In this document: positions 1 to 8,187 of the stretch, one piece after another
How positions within the stretch are numbered: position 1 is the stretch's first letter
Layout: every line of letters begins with the position of its first letter
Notes under the pieces: model-generated
What the model saw: only the letters and a program-made list of their open reading frames with translations
Database searches by the model: none
Told to the model about the DNA's origin: nothing
Position numbers and translations under genes: made by a program
Assembly (NCBI GenBank): GCA_017999835.1
Contig: JAGNLA010000005.1
Location: 67,471-131,470 of the forward strand
Length of the DNA: 64,000 nucleotides
Origin: Caldisericia bacterium
GTDB taxonomy: Bacteria; Caldisericota; Caldisericia; JAAYUI01
Reading direction: 5' to 3'

Positions 1-864
1 TCAAAATACAGCACCGACATCAGCGTCATGCTTAAATACTCAACAAATGATGTCGTCGTCAGAGTTACCGACCAAACAGGCAGATTTGTTGAAAGCTCGT
101 TTTCAATAAAATTATCCATCAAGCCCATTAAACTTGAACTTGAAGGATCGCAAAACATGATTGTCGACCCCGGCCTGGAGAGGGAAATTGTCTTTGTTAC
201 CGACCCAGAGACGCAGGTCTTTCTTGGCGAACACACTTACAAAGCCGACGCTTCAGGCAAAATCCACGCAAAACTGGACATCAACCCAGGATACAACATT
301 TTCCTGACACAGCTGATTACAAAAGAAAACGTCAGCTATGAAATGCAGATTTACATCATCGGAAGACGACAGATCAGAATGAAATCCGGACAGAAATACA
401 TGACTGTTGACGGCAAGAAAGTCAACCTAAAGGTTCCACCAACAACAATCACCTACAAATTCAAACAGGGCGGAAAGGGCAATGAAACTGTAAACGTAGC
501 AGTCTCATATGTTCCATTGAGGGTTCTGGCAGAAAATCTGTTCTCAACGGTTTCCTATAACTCCACAACACAGGTTGCCACAATAGTCCAAAAGAGACCC
601 GACAAAGAACAGAAGATCGAACTGACGGTCAACGCGACCTGGGCGCTTGTTAATGGCGAGACAGTTCAAATCAATAAAGACTATCCAATCCCCACAATCG
701 TTAAAGATGGAAACTTCATGCTCCCTCTTCGTTTCGCATCCGAACAACTCGGTTCACTTGTTGGTTTTGACAACAATACCAAAGAAATTACAATCACATG
801 GCCTGACGAGAAGAACCAAGACAACAAAACTGGAACAGTCCCTGGCACAGGCAAAAAACCTTGA
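1..864 (+). CDS. Stalk-domain (copper amine oxidase N-like) protein, 5' partial
   Basis: The reading frame is open from base 1, so the start lies outside the window; 287 residues are visible. The first ~115 residues are beta-rich with no clear motif. The rest holds two stalk-type units recognisable by YVPLRVLAENLF and MLPLRFASEQLG, each followed by a strand pair (VATIVQ, ITITWP). This is the 'copper amine oxidase N-terminal domain' family, which despite its name lacks the catalytic oxidase domain and in bacteria is a non-catalytic module of exported proteins. The tail is Thr/Gly/Lys rich. It is one of six such proteins in the window. Function unknown; domain call confident. Confidence 0.8.
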   Translation, partial: SKYSTDISVMLKYSTNDVVVRVTDQTGRFVESSFSIKLSIKPIKLELEGSQNMIVDPGLEREIVFVTDPETQVFLGEHTYKADASGKIHAKLDINPGYNIFLTQLITKENVSYEMQIYIIGRRQIRMKSGQKYMTVDGKKVNLKVPPTTITYKFKQGGKGNETVNVAVSYVPLRVLAENLFSTVSYNSTTQVATIVQKRPDKEQKIELTVNATWALVNGETVQINKDYPIPTIVKDGNFMLPLRFASEQLGSLVGFDNNTKEITITWPDEKNQDNKTGTVPGTGKKP

Positions 865-870
865 GCCATG

Positions 871-899
871 TTTACAAATCAAAGGTAGGAAAATATCAT
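871..899 (+). promoter_or_regulatory. Promoter of the R3H ATPase gene, leaderless type
   Basis: TTTACA (871-876), 17-nt spacer, TATCAT (894-899), then 7 nt to the ATG at 907. Transcription would begin at or next to the start codon. No Shine-Dalgarno precedes the ATG. Confidence 0.5.
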
Positions 900-906
900 A
901 TCAGCA

Positions 907-2463
907 ATGACACAGGATTTTGAACTAGAAGGTTTCCTAGCAGTAATACCTGACAACATAAGACAGAAGCTCATCGATTCAGGGAATTTTGATACCCTGT
1001 ATGAGGTGGTGCTTGACCTTGGAAGACCACCTGAAGCCAGGTATAAAGACGGCACGGTTTATCTTTCCGAGCAGGCAGTCACCTTTTTTGACATCGAGTG
1101 GGTGATTGGACGAGTCAGGGAGTTTGACCGTGACAATCGTTCCGGTATCGAGCGAACACTCCACAGAATCTCAGCCATCCAAAACCGAAGTGGTCGAATC
1201 ATTGGCCTCACCCTTCGATATGGACGAGCAATTCAAGGTGTTATCAATGTAATACGCGATTTCTTTGAGTCAGGCAGATCGGTTCTCATTGTTGGTCGCC
1301 CAGGCGTTGGCAAAACCACCATCATGAGGGAAGCGGCCAGAGTGCTGTCGACCGAAATGGGCAAAAGGGTCATAATCGTTGACACCAGCAACGAAATCGC
1401 CGGTGATGGCGACATCCCTCACCACGGCATCGGCAGAGCCAGACGCATGCAGGTTCCAAAACATGTTGAACAGCACACAGTCATGATTCAGGCTGTTGAA
1501 AACCACATGCCTGAGGTCATCGTCATCGACGAAATCGGCACCGAGGAAGAGGCAGCAGCCTGTAGAACCATTGCCGAAAGAGGCGTCCAGCTTGTTGGCA
1601 CAGCTCATGGAAACAGCATCTCTAATCTTCTTTTAAACCCGACTCTTTCAGATCTTCTCGGTGGCATCAACTCCGTCGTGCTCAGTGATGAAGAGGCTTT
1701 CAGGCGTGGAACCCAGAAAACCGTGCTCGAGCGTACCCAGCCACCAACCTTCGACGTGCTCATCGAAATCCGTGAACGTGGCAAGTTTGCCATCTACCCC
1801 GATATTGACGAGGCTGTTGACCGCTACCTTCGTGACACCACGCTCAAACCAGAGCTTCGAACCCAGAAGGAAGACGGCACCTACGAAACCCAATATGAAG
1901 AGCTCAAGACCAACAAAGATAGCTTTGAAGAGGTCTTTCTGGCCCATGAGCCAAAAGAAACTCCCAAAGACAAATATCAGGAGGATGTCATCGACATCTT
2001 CCCGTTCGGCATCTCCAGAGACTACATCGAACGCGCTGCCAGAGCTCTTCGCGTGAGAGTTGGTATATCTCGAAGATTATCAGAATCAGACATGGTTTTG
2101 ACCACAATAAACTACGAGCAGAAACGCCCACAGGCAATACTTGAGGCAAAAACACTGGAGATTCCGGTTTATGCCATCGCCCAAAACTCCTTAAGCCAGG
2201 TCAAGCGTTTCCTGCGAGGCGTTCAGTCAAGCTCCCCAGACGAAGCAGAAGTCCAGGTAATTCCGAACAACGCCATCGAAACCGTGCTTCGTGAAAACCA
2301 GACGGTCAGGCTGCCGCCTGCACCGCCAAAAGTAAGAAGATTCCAGCACAAGACGGCCGAAAGATTCGGTCTTGTCACATCAAGCATAGGCGAGGAACCA
2401 AACCGTTCCGTGGTCATACACCCGCCCAAATTCCAGGAGGTTACAGAAGATGAGAATCAGTAA
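907..2463 (+). CDS. AAA-type ATPase with C-terminal R3H domain
   Basis: 518 residues. A SpoIIIAA-like/secretion-ATPase-like core has Walker A GRPGVGKT at about residues 129-136 and Walker B VIVIDEIGTEEE at about 204-215. The C-terminus carries an R3H single-stranded nucleic-acid-binding domain (RRFQH near residue 477, giving the Arg-x3-His signature, then EPNRSVVIHP). This architecture is widespread in Firmicutes, cyanobacteria and plastids (Ycf45-like); its role is not settled, but RNA/ssDNA-linked ATPase activity is expected. A promoter with a 7-nt gap to the ATG supports this start. The end overlaps proS by 14 nt, suggesting co-transcription. Family call confident, function inferred. Confidence 0.87.
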   Translation: MTQDFELEGFLAVIPDNIRQKLIDSGNFDTLYEVVLDLGRPPEARYKDGTVYLSEQAVTFFDIEWVIGRVREFDRDNRSGIERTLHRISAIQNRSGRIIGLTLRYGRAIQGVINVIRDFFESGRSVLIVGRPGVGKTTIMREAARVLSTEMGKRVIIVDTSNEIAGDGDIPHHGIGRARRMQVPKHVEQHTVMIQAVENHMPEVIVIDEIGTEEEAAACRTIAERGVQLVGTAHGNSISNLLLNPTLSDLLGGINSVVLSDEEAFRRGTQKTVLERTQPPTFDVLIEIRERGKFAIYPDIDEAVDRYLRDTTLKPELRTQKEDGTYETQYEELKTNKDSFEEVFLAHEPKETPKDKYQEDVIDIFPFGISRDYIERAARALRVRVGISRRLSESDMVLTTINYEQKRPQAILEAKTLEIPVYAIAQNSLSQVKRFLRGVQSSSPDEAEVQVIPNNAIETVLRENQTVRLPPAPPKVRRFQHKTAERFGLVTSSIGEEPNRSVVIHPPKFQEVTEDENQ

Positions 2464-4153
2464 GTATCTAGCACCAACACTCAGAGAAGACCCGGTCGAG
2501 GCAGAAGCGCCAAGCCACAAGCTGATGCTTCGCGCAGGTTACATCAGAAAACTTGCCGCAGGCATGTACACCATGCTCCCGCTTGGGTTTAGGGTGCAGG
2601 AAAAGATAAAAAAAATCGTACGTGAAGAGATGGACAGAATCGGTTGCCAGGAAGTCGTTTTCCCGATAATCCTTCCGGCAGAGGTCTGGATGGAGTCAGG
2701 CAGATGGTTCCAGTACGGTGACGAGATGTTCAGAGTTAAAGATCGCAAAGGCCGCGATTTCTGCCTTGGGCCAACACACGAGGAAACTGTAACCTATCAC
2801 GTTAAAAACGAGGTCAAATCATATCGTCAGCTCCCGATGATGATCTACCAGATTCAGTTAAAATATCGTGATGAGACCAGACCCAGATACGGAGTCATCC
2901 GATCAAGGGAATTCCTCATGAAAGACATGTATAGTTTTGACAAGGATGAAGAAGGACTCAATTCTTCCTACAAACTTGCTTTTGGCGCATATTGCAAGAT
3001 ACTTGAAAGGCTCTCAGTTGACTATGTGCCAGTGGAAGCAGACACCGGACTCATCGGTGGCTCAAGCTCACACGAATTCGTTGTTGACGCTGACAACGGT
3101 GAATGCAGGTACGCCAGGTGTCCAGCCTGTAATTATGCTGCAAACGTTGAAGTGGCAAAAGCTGGCAAGAGAAATCTTCCGGCAGGCAGCGATTCCGAAA
3201 TGAAACTCGTTGACACTCCAAACCAGAAGACAATAGAAGAAGTTGCAAAGTTCCTCAAACTCCCAGGGCACCAGCTCATCAAGTCGATGATCTACAAGGC
3301 TGACGACAGGTTTGTCATGGTCTGCCTGCGTGGTGACGACGAAATAGCTGAGCCAAAACTCCAGAAGGTTTTGGGTGCAAAGAGTCTCGATCTGGCCACG
3401 CCAGAGGACACTGAAAAGGTCACCGGCACAGTTGTCGGATTTGCCGGACCTGTCGGTTTCAAGGGATTTATCCTTGCCGACAACGAACTTATTGGCACCA
3501 AGGACATGGTCTGCGGTGGACTTGCCAAGGACAAGCACTATGCTGGCGTCAGTCACGAACGTGACTGGAAGCAGTCAGCCTATGGCGATGTCCGCGAAGC
3601 AAAAAATGGTGACAGTTGCCCGCATTGCGGACAGACCATGACTGTCAAGACAGGCCTTGAAGTTGGTCATTGTTTCAGGCTTGGCACAAAGTACTCAGGT
3701 GCGATGAACGCAACCTTTCTCGATGAAGAAGGCAAGGAAAAACCGTTCATCATGGGCTGCTATGGCTTCGGAGTTTCCAGGGCGATAGCCTCCATTATCG
3801 AACAGCACCACGACGAGGACGGCATCTGCTGGCCAACGCAGATTGCGCCGTTTACGGCAATCGTTATCCCGACAAACGTTGCCGACCCGGTTGTCTCGGA
3901 GAATGCCGAGAAACTGTACAAAGACCTGCAAGAGGCAGGCATTGAGACCTTGATTGACGACCGCGACGATAGACCTGGTGTCAAGTTCAAGGATGCTGAC
4001 TTGATGGGCTTCCCGCTCAAGATAACAGTCGGCAAGAAGATTACGGAAGGATTGGTCGAGATAAAGACCAGAAGAACTAAAGAGATGTCACTTGTGGCAG
4101 TCAATGATGTTGTAAGTTTTGTCAAGGATTTCGTTAAAAAAGAAACGAAATGA
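2450..4153 (+). CDS. proS: Prolyl-tRNA synthetase, bacterial type
   Basis: 567 residues, the usual length of the bacterial form with an inserted editing domain. It charges tRNA-Pro with proline in the cytoplasm. Visible class II features are GPTHEE near residue 105, motif 2 with RPRYGVIRSREF near 143-154, and motif 3 GCYGFGVSRA near 436. The editing (INS/YbaK-like) domain lies between, roughly residues 220-400, with a Cys-rich patch (CRYARCPAC) at its start. The C-terminus is the anticodon-binding domain. The start is set by AGGAGG at 2435-2440, 9 nt before ATG, inside the end of the R3H ATPase gene. No missing elements. Confidence 0.97.
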   Translation: MRISKYLAPTLREDPVEAEAPSHKLMLRAGYIRKLAAGMYTMLPLGFRVQEKIKKIVREEMDRIGCQEVVFPIILPAEVWMESGRWFQYGDEMFRVKDRKGRDFCLGPTHEETVTYHVKNEVKSYRQLPMMIYQIQLKYRDETRPRYGVIRSREFLMKDMYSFDKDEEGLNSSYKLAFGAYCKILERLSVDYVPVEADTGLIGGSSSHEFVVDADNGECRYARCPACNYAANVEVAKAGKRNLPAGSDSEMKLVDTPNQKTIEEVAKFLKLPGHQLIKSMIYKADDRFVMVCLRGDDEIAEPKLQKVLGAKSLDLATPEDTEKVTGTVVGFAGPVGFKGFILADNELIGTKDMVCGGLAKDKHYAGVSHERDWKQSAYGDVREAKNGDSCPHCGQTMTVKTGLEVGHCFRLGTKYSGAMNATFLDEEGKEKPFIMGCYGFGVSRAIASIIEQHHDEDGICWPTQIAPFTAIVIPTNVADPVVSENAEKLYKDLQEAGIETLIDDRDDRPGVKFKDADLMGFPLKITVGKKITEGLVEIKTRRTKEMSLVAVNDVVSFVKDFVKKETK

Positions 4154-4162
4154 CAAGGAGAA

Positions 4163-4228
4163 GGGTCTAAGGAAATACAGACCTAAGAAACCAGCATGAA
4201 AGTCTGGTTTACCCCATCAAACCGGGGT
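4163..4228 (+). other. Three consecutive small hairpins between proS and the glycosyltransferase
   Basis: Three perfect stems follow one another: GGTCT/AGACC (4164-4168 with 4179-4183), AAACCAG/CTGGTTT (4188-4194 with 4204-4210) and ACCCC/GGGGT (4211-4215 with 4224-4228). The AAGGAG Shine-Dalgarno of the next gene lies 8-9 nt further on. No T-run follows, so this is not a classical terminator. It could be a processing site or a protein-binding leader. Confidence 0.45.
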
Positions 4229-4245
4229 GTTTCGCAAGGAGAAAA

Positions 4246-5565
4246 ATGAAAACAGCGGCAATAATGCCAGCATACAACGAAGAGGTCGGGATATCCGACG
4301 TTTTGAAGGCAGTGACATCTGCAAAGTTAATAGATGAAATTATCGTTATTTCAGACGGTTCAACAGACAGAACAGTCGAGATAGCAAAATCATTTGAAAG
4401 AGCTCAGGTTTTTGAACAGAACCCAAACAAGGGCAAGGCAGCAGCCATGCACCTTGGCGTCTCAAAAACCGATGCTGATGTTCTACTTTTCATCGACTGC
4501 GACCTCATCAACCTTTCACCAGAAATGGTCGATGCACTTGTCAAACCAATTATCGACGACACAGCCGACGTCACCATGGGCATTTTCCAGGGTGGCAAGT
4601 TCTCAACCGACTGGGCTCAAAAAACATTCCCGTTCCTCACAGGTCAGCGTGGAATGAAGCGCGAGGTTTGGGACGGCGCCGACATCGACGTCAGCAGCGG
4701 TTATGCCGTTGAAGTCCACCTCACCAAGTACATGGCAAAGGAAAACCTCAGGGTTGAAAACGTAATTCTCACCGGTTGCTCCCAGTATCTCAAAGAACAA
4801 AAGACAAAAGGCAAGGTTCTCGAGGGTTTTGGCAGAAGAGTCAAAATGACATGGGAAATCGCAAAAGCACTTTTCATGCCAGACTTCGACGACATCGCTG
4901 AAATCTTTGCCCCGAAAAAGAGACACGAAGACCGTGACTCAAACGGTGGCGACAGAGACAGAAGACCACGCTACAATCGTGACGGCGGAGACAGACCAAG
5001 ATACAGCCGCGATGGTGGCGACAGACCACGTTACAACCGTGACGGTGGAGACAGAGACAGAAGGCCAAGAGGAAGTTTTGGTGGTGGAAAACCTTGGGTA
5101 GCAGATTCTGAATTCAACAAATCATGGCGCGACAGACGCGATGATGAACGAAGAGACAGGAAACCAAGATCTGAAGACGACGTTGAAGGCGGAGAAGAAA
5201 AATCCGGTGACGACGGCGAGCGTCGTCCACCAAGAAGAGAAGGTGGATTTAGACCAAGGCACGAAGGTGGAGATGGCGGTTTCAGGAGAAGCTACGACAA
5301 GCCAAGATTCTCAAGAGATGGCGACTCAGGCGACAGGCCTCCAAGACGCGACTACGGGGACAGACCACCAAGACGTGAAGGTGGTGGCGGTTTCTTTGGC
5401 AAGCGTGAAGGCGGAGACAGAAAGCCGTTCTTTGGCAGACCATCAGGAGATGGCGAGCGCAGGGGTGGTTTCGGTGAACGCAGAGGTGGATTTGGCAAGC
5501 CAAGAAGCTTTGGCTCAGACAGACCTCCATTTGGCGACAGAAAACCAAGACCACCAAGAGACTAA
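4246..5565 (+). CDS. Family 2 glycosyltransferase with long Arg/Gly/Asp-rich tail
   Basis: 439 residues. Residues 1 to ~220 are a GT-A fold family 2 glycosyltransferase: nucleotide-binding start AIMPAYNEE, SDGSTDRT, and a metal-binding-like FIDCDLI in place of the usual DxD. It would transfer a sugar from an activated donor; the acceptor is unknown and no membrane segment is obvious. Residues ~225-439 are low-complexity, rich in Arg, Gly, Asp and Pro, starting with three exact 10-residue units PRYNRDGGDR (second unit with Ser). Such tails are typical of RNA helicases and RNA-binding proteins, not of glycosyltransferases. The frame is intact throughout. Start supported by AAGGAG before ATG. 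The catalytic fold is confident; the tail's job is unknown. Confidence 0.85.
   Translation: MKTAAIMPAYNEEVGISDVLKAVTSAKLIDEIIVISDGSTDRTVEIAKSFERAQVFEQNPNKGKAAAMHLGVSKTDADVLLFIDCDLINLSPEMVDALVKPIIDDTADVTMGIFQGGKFSTDWAQKTFPFLTGQRGMKREVWDGADIDVSSGYAVEVHLTKYMAKENLRVENVILTGCSQYLKEQKTKGKVLEGFGRRVKMTWEIAKALFMPDFDDIAEIFAPKKRHEDRDSNGGDRDRRPRYNRDGGDRPRYSRDGGDRPRYNRDGGDRDRRPRGSFGGGKPWVADSEFNKSWRDRRDDERRDRKPRSEDDVEGGEEKSGDDGERRPPRREGGFRPRHEGGDGGFRRSYDKPRFSRDGDSGDRPPRRDYGDRPPRREGGGGFFGKREGGDRKPFFGRPSGDGERRGGFGERRGGFGKPRSFGSDRPPFGDRKPRPPRD
4966..5055 (+). repeat. Three tandem 30-nt units encoding PRYNRDGGDR-type decapeptides
   Basis: Units lie at 4966-4995, 4996-5025 and 5026-5055, in frame. Third positions differ (cgc/aga/cgt for Arg; ggc gga / ggt ggc / ggt gga for Gly-Gly) while the peptide is nearly constant, so the repeat is kept at protein level and is not a fresh DNA slippage product. 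Confidence 0.8.
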
Positions 5566-5592
5566 AGACTAAAGGAAATTTAAGGGATTATG

Positions 5593-5616
5593 GCTGGCAG
5601 GTTTAACCTTGCCAGC
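5593..5616 (+). terminator. Hairpin downstream of the glycosyltransferase gene
   Basis: GCTGGC (5593-5598) pairs with GCCAGC (5611-5616), and the stem continues inward with one bulge. Only a weak T-rich stretch follows, so termination would be partial. It separates the glycosyltransferase from lpdA. Confidence 0.45.
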
Positions 5617-5662
5617 TAAAATCCATTTTGGTTAATAAAAACAATTCAAGGAGTCACACACA

Positions 5663-7030
5663 ATGAAGATAGGCATCATCGGAGCAGGTTCAGGCGGATA
5701 CGTTGCAGCACTTCGCGCAGCTCAGCTTGGCGCACAGGTCACACTTTTTGAAGAAAAGTGGATCGGCGGCACATGCCTAAACGTCGGTTGCATCCCGACC
5801 AAAGCCCTCATTGCAGGACTCCACAACGCAAGGATAGCAAAAGATTCAGCAGCCCTGGGCGTTGAGATAGACAACATCAAAATCAATCTTGCCACACTTC
5901 AAAAGCACAAAGCCTCGGTTGTCGGTCAGAACGTCAAAGGAATCGAATATCTTTTAAACAAGCGCGGTGTCCACACCATCTCAGAGCATGCAACACTCCT
6001 GCCTGGAAAAAAAGTTTCTACACCATCAGGCGAGTTTGAATTTGATAAAATCATCATCGCGACCGGCTCCAAGCCTGCGTGCATTCCTGGCGTCAAAATT
6101 GACGGTCAGTACATCCTCACCTCTGACCATCTTCTCGATGTCGCCGAACCACCAAAAACCATGCTCATTGTTGGCGGTGGAGTCATTGGTCTCGAGTTTG
6201 CCGGCATCATGAGCGAGCTTGGCACCAAGGTAACGGTTGTCGAGTGGCTCGACAGGCTCCTGCCAATCGAGGACACTGAATGCTCCAGGATCGCCCAAAA
6301 GTTTGTGGCAAAGCACGACATCGAAGCCCTCACGCAAACCAAGGTTTCCTCGCTGTTCCGCGATGGCATGGAAGTTGAGGCAACGCTTGAACACGGCGCA
6401 AACAAGGAAGTCAGGAGATTCTCCAAGGCTCTCATGTCGGTCGGTCGCGCACCAAACCTTGACGAAAACGACCTTGCCACATGCGGCATCAACTTTGACC
6501 GCAAAGGCATAAAAGTCGACGAATTCATGCAGACAAACGTCGAAGGCATTTATGCAATCGGCGACTGTATCGGTGGATACATGCTTGCCCACGTTGCCTA
6601 TGCCCACGCAAAAGTGGCGGTCAACCACGCAATGGGCGAAGAAGAACCGCTTCCGATGTGCTACGATGCAATCCCAAGAGTAACATTTACCGACCCAGAA
6701 ATCGCAGCGTGCGGACTCACAGACCTCCAGCTCGAGGAGCAGGGCATTGCAGTCACCTGGTCAAAGTTTGCCTACATGGCATCCGGCCGCGCAAAAGCAC
6801 AGGGAATAAAAGACGGATACTTCAAAATCGGCGTTGACGAGGAAGGAATCATCCGTTCAGCCATCATCACCGGCGAAGGCGCCGGCGAGATGATCGCTTT
6901 CTTCTCCCAGGCAATCACGTTCCAGACGTCGGTTTACGAGCTCGAGGAAGTCATCATCGCCCACCCGACCATGTCGGAGATGTGCATCGAGGTTGTCGAG
7001 ACTGCCGCAGGGCACCCGCTCCACAGCTGA
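5663..7030 (+). CDS. lpdA: Dihydrolipoamide dehydrogenase (E3)
   Basis: 455 residues, normal family length. It reoxidises dihydrolipoyl groups of 2-oxoacid dehydrogenase or glycine cleavage complexes using FAD and NAD+. Seen: FAD-binding GAGSGGYVAALRAAQLG at the N-terminus; the redox disulfide motif GGTCLNVGCIPTKAL near residue 37; NAD-binding GGGVIGLEFAGIMSELG near 172; the second FAD motif YAIGDCIGGYMLAHVA; and the C-terminal catalytic HPTMSE. AAGGAG (5648-5653) 9 nt before ATG fixes the start. No E1/E2 genes are nearby, so the partner complex is not shown here. Confidence 0.95.
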   Translation: MKIGIIGAGSGGYVAALRAAQLGAQVTLFEEKWIGGTCLNVGCIPTKALIAGLHNARIAKDSAALGVEIDNIKINLATLQKHKASVVGQNVKGIEYLLNKRGVHTISEHATLLPGKKVSTPSGEFEFDKIIIATGSKPACIPGVKIDGQYILTSDHLLDVAEPPKTMLIVGGGVIGLEFAGIMSELGTKVTVVEWLDRLLPIEDTECSRIAQKFVAKHDIEALTQTKVSSLFRDGMEVEATLEHGANKEVRRFSKALMSVGRAPNLDENDLATCGINFDRKGIKVDEFMQTNVEGIYAIGDCIGGYMLAHVAYAHAKVAVNHAMGEEEPLPMCYDAIPRVTFTDPEIAACGLTDLQLEEQGIAVTWSKFAYMASGRAKAQGIKDGYFKIGVDEEGIIRSAIITGEGAGEMIAFFSQAITFQTSVYELEEVIIAHPTMSEMCIEVVETAAGHPLHS

Positions 7031-7050
7031 TTTTTTCACCTTTTTTGGAT

Positions 7051-7079
7051 TTGACATTAATTCTTAAATGGACTAGAAT
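7051..7079 (+). promoter_or_regulatory. Near-consensus sigma70-type promoter
   Basis: TTGACA (7051-7056), 17-nt spacer, TAGAAT (7074-7079), beginning 21 nt after the lpdA stop. Predicted transcript start is near 7086, followed by CGGAGG at 7097-7102 and the ATG of a 53-codon ORF. It is the best match to consensus in the window. Confidence 0.75.
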
Positions 7080-7106
7080 CCGATTACCTCAGAAATCGGA
7101 GGATGA

Positions 7107-7268
7107 ATGGACAAAAAGAAGAAATTGCCAAAGAAAGTGGAAACCAGCCAGGACATCAAGGTAGAGCAGGAAAACGACATCCCTGAAGTTCGTGACGACC
7201 ACAGCCTGGCAAACAAAGTCATCTACAACAATTATGAAGTGTTCCTTTGGAACCAGTGCCATTGGTAG
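7107..7268 (+). CDS. Small hypothetical protein, 53 aa
   Basis: Not recognised. The ORF has its own strong promoter and a GGAGG SD 4 nt before ATG at 7107; the nearer ATG at 7103 overlaps the SD and opens only a short frame. The N-terminal half is highly charged (MDKKKKLPKKVE). The last ~12 residues are quite different, aromatic and uncharged, ending WNQCHW. It may be an intact small protein, a precursor-like peptide, or the front of a larger gene cut by the AT-rich insert that begins right after. No modification enzyme sits beside it. Confidence 0.55.
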   Translation: MDKKKKLPKKVETSQDIKVEQENDIPEVRDDHSLANKVIYNNYEVFLWNQCHW

Positions 7269-7358
7269 GAAAAGTAATCCACCACAATACCATTAATTAA
7301 ATTAATTATCAAGTTGATGAATATTCCAAAGTCATTTTTGAATCCTTTCGAAAATATC

Positions 7359-7919
7359 TTATTTGTTTGACATTCTCTCTAGAATCAATTTGATATCGGT
7401 AAGTAAAATGGTTATATTAGCTTCATCATAATCGGACGGCATTGAGTTTAATATTGAGCTTAATATTTCATTAGTGTTATTAATATTTGTGTTAATATCG
7501 CCAATAACATCATAGATGTTTCTTGATGTTTCGCTTATCTTATCAACAGCTTTATTGGATTCAATGATTGAGTCTTTGGCATCAGATACTAGATCCTTTA
7601 CTTCTATAATAGGATCTTTTATCTCATCGATGCTTTCTTTGATACCGTCAATAATATCCTTTATTCCATCTAGAGTCTCTTTCATTTCTGAAAAATTACT
7701 ATTTAGCTCATCTCGAAGGGAACCATAATGTTCGCCATTAATTTCACTTAGTTTTTCTTTTATATCATCAAGACTTCCCTGAATTTCACTTAACGAACTT
7801 TCGATCTCGCTTAAATCTATATCAATATCCATATCTTCCTCCTCGTCTTCATCGACTGAATTACTTGAGCAACTACTTTCTTCGTTTTCGCTGTCTTCAT
7901 CTGTGTCTTCGTCCCACAC
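7359..7919 (-). CDS. Acidic helical hypothetical protein in an AT-rich island
   Basis: 186 residues from a GTG start with AAGGAG 5 nt upstream. The first ~35 residues are a Glu/Asp/Ser-rich acidic stretch. From ~40 to 165 it is a heptad-like series of Ile/Leu-x-x-Ile/Val repeats (SIDEIKDPIIEVKDL and similar), predicted to be a long coiled coil or tropomyosin-like helix. No signal peptide or membrane segment. Base composition is far more AT-rich than its neighbours, and the non-coding sequence on the 8.0-kb side shares this, suggesting acquired DNA. No known family recognised. Confidence 0.65.
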   Translation of the reverse strand: MWDEDTDEDSENEESSCSSNSVDEDEEEDMDIDIDLSEIESSLSEIQGSLDDIKEKLSEINGEHYGSLRDELNSNFSEMKETLDGIKDIIDGIKESIDEIKDPIIEVKDLVSDAKDSIIESNKAVDKISETSRNIYDVIGDINTNINNTNEILSSILNSMPSDYDEANITILLTDIKLILERMSNK

Positions 7920-8148
7920 GCCAACTCCTTTACGTTATTATTAGATACATTAATGTTAAATCACAATAGATATTTATATATTTATTGTTAATGCTAGAAA
8001 AATTTATTTATTACGAATAAAAGAGCAATGAATAAATTTATATTGTATTAATCATAATTAGTAAATAATAAAGAAAGAATCTTTATTAAATTCGACATTT
8101 TCACAAAACTGTCATAATTTTTGTCACCGGAAACCTGACTGCCGGCTG
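7920..8148. other. AT-rich non-coding stretch
   Basis: About 230 bases of very AT-rich sequence between the acidic helical gene and the propeller/stalk gene. It contains the SD of the minus-strand gene at its left edge. No RNA gene, terminator or conserved motif was seen in the rest. Confidence 0.5.
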
Positions 8149-8177
8149 TTGACTTTTTTTCAATTTTGGATGAAAAT
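8149..8177 (+). promoter_or_regulatory. Promoter of the propeller/stalk gene
   Basis: TTGACT (8149-8154), 17-nt spacer, GAAAAT (8172-8177), then 10 nt to the ATG at 8188. The -10 is a poor match, so this is tentative. Confidence 0.35.
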
Positions 8178-8187
8178 TTCATCATAC

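Noticed and set aside
4163-4245. tRNA-like cloverleaf between proS and the glycosyltransferase
   Set aside because: The three stems lack an acceptor stem, a T-loop TTC motif and a valid anticodon loop length.
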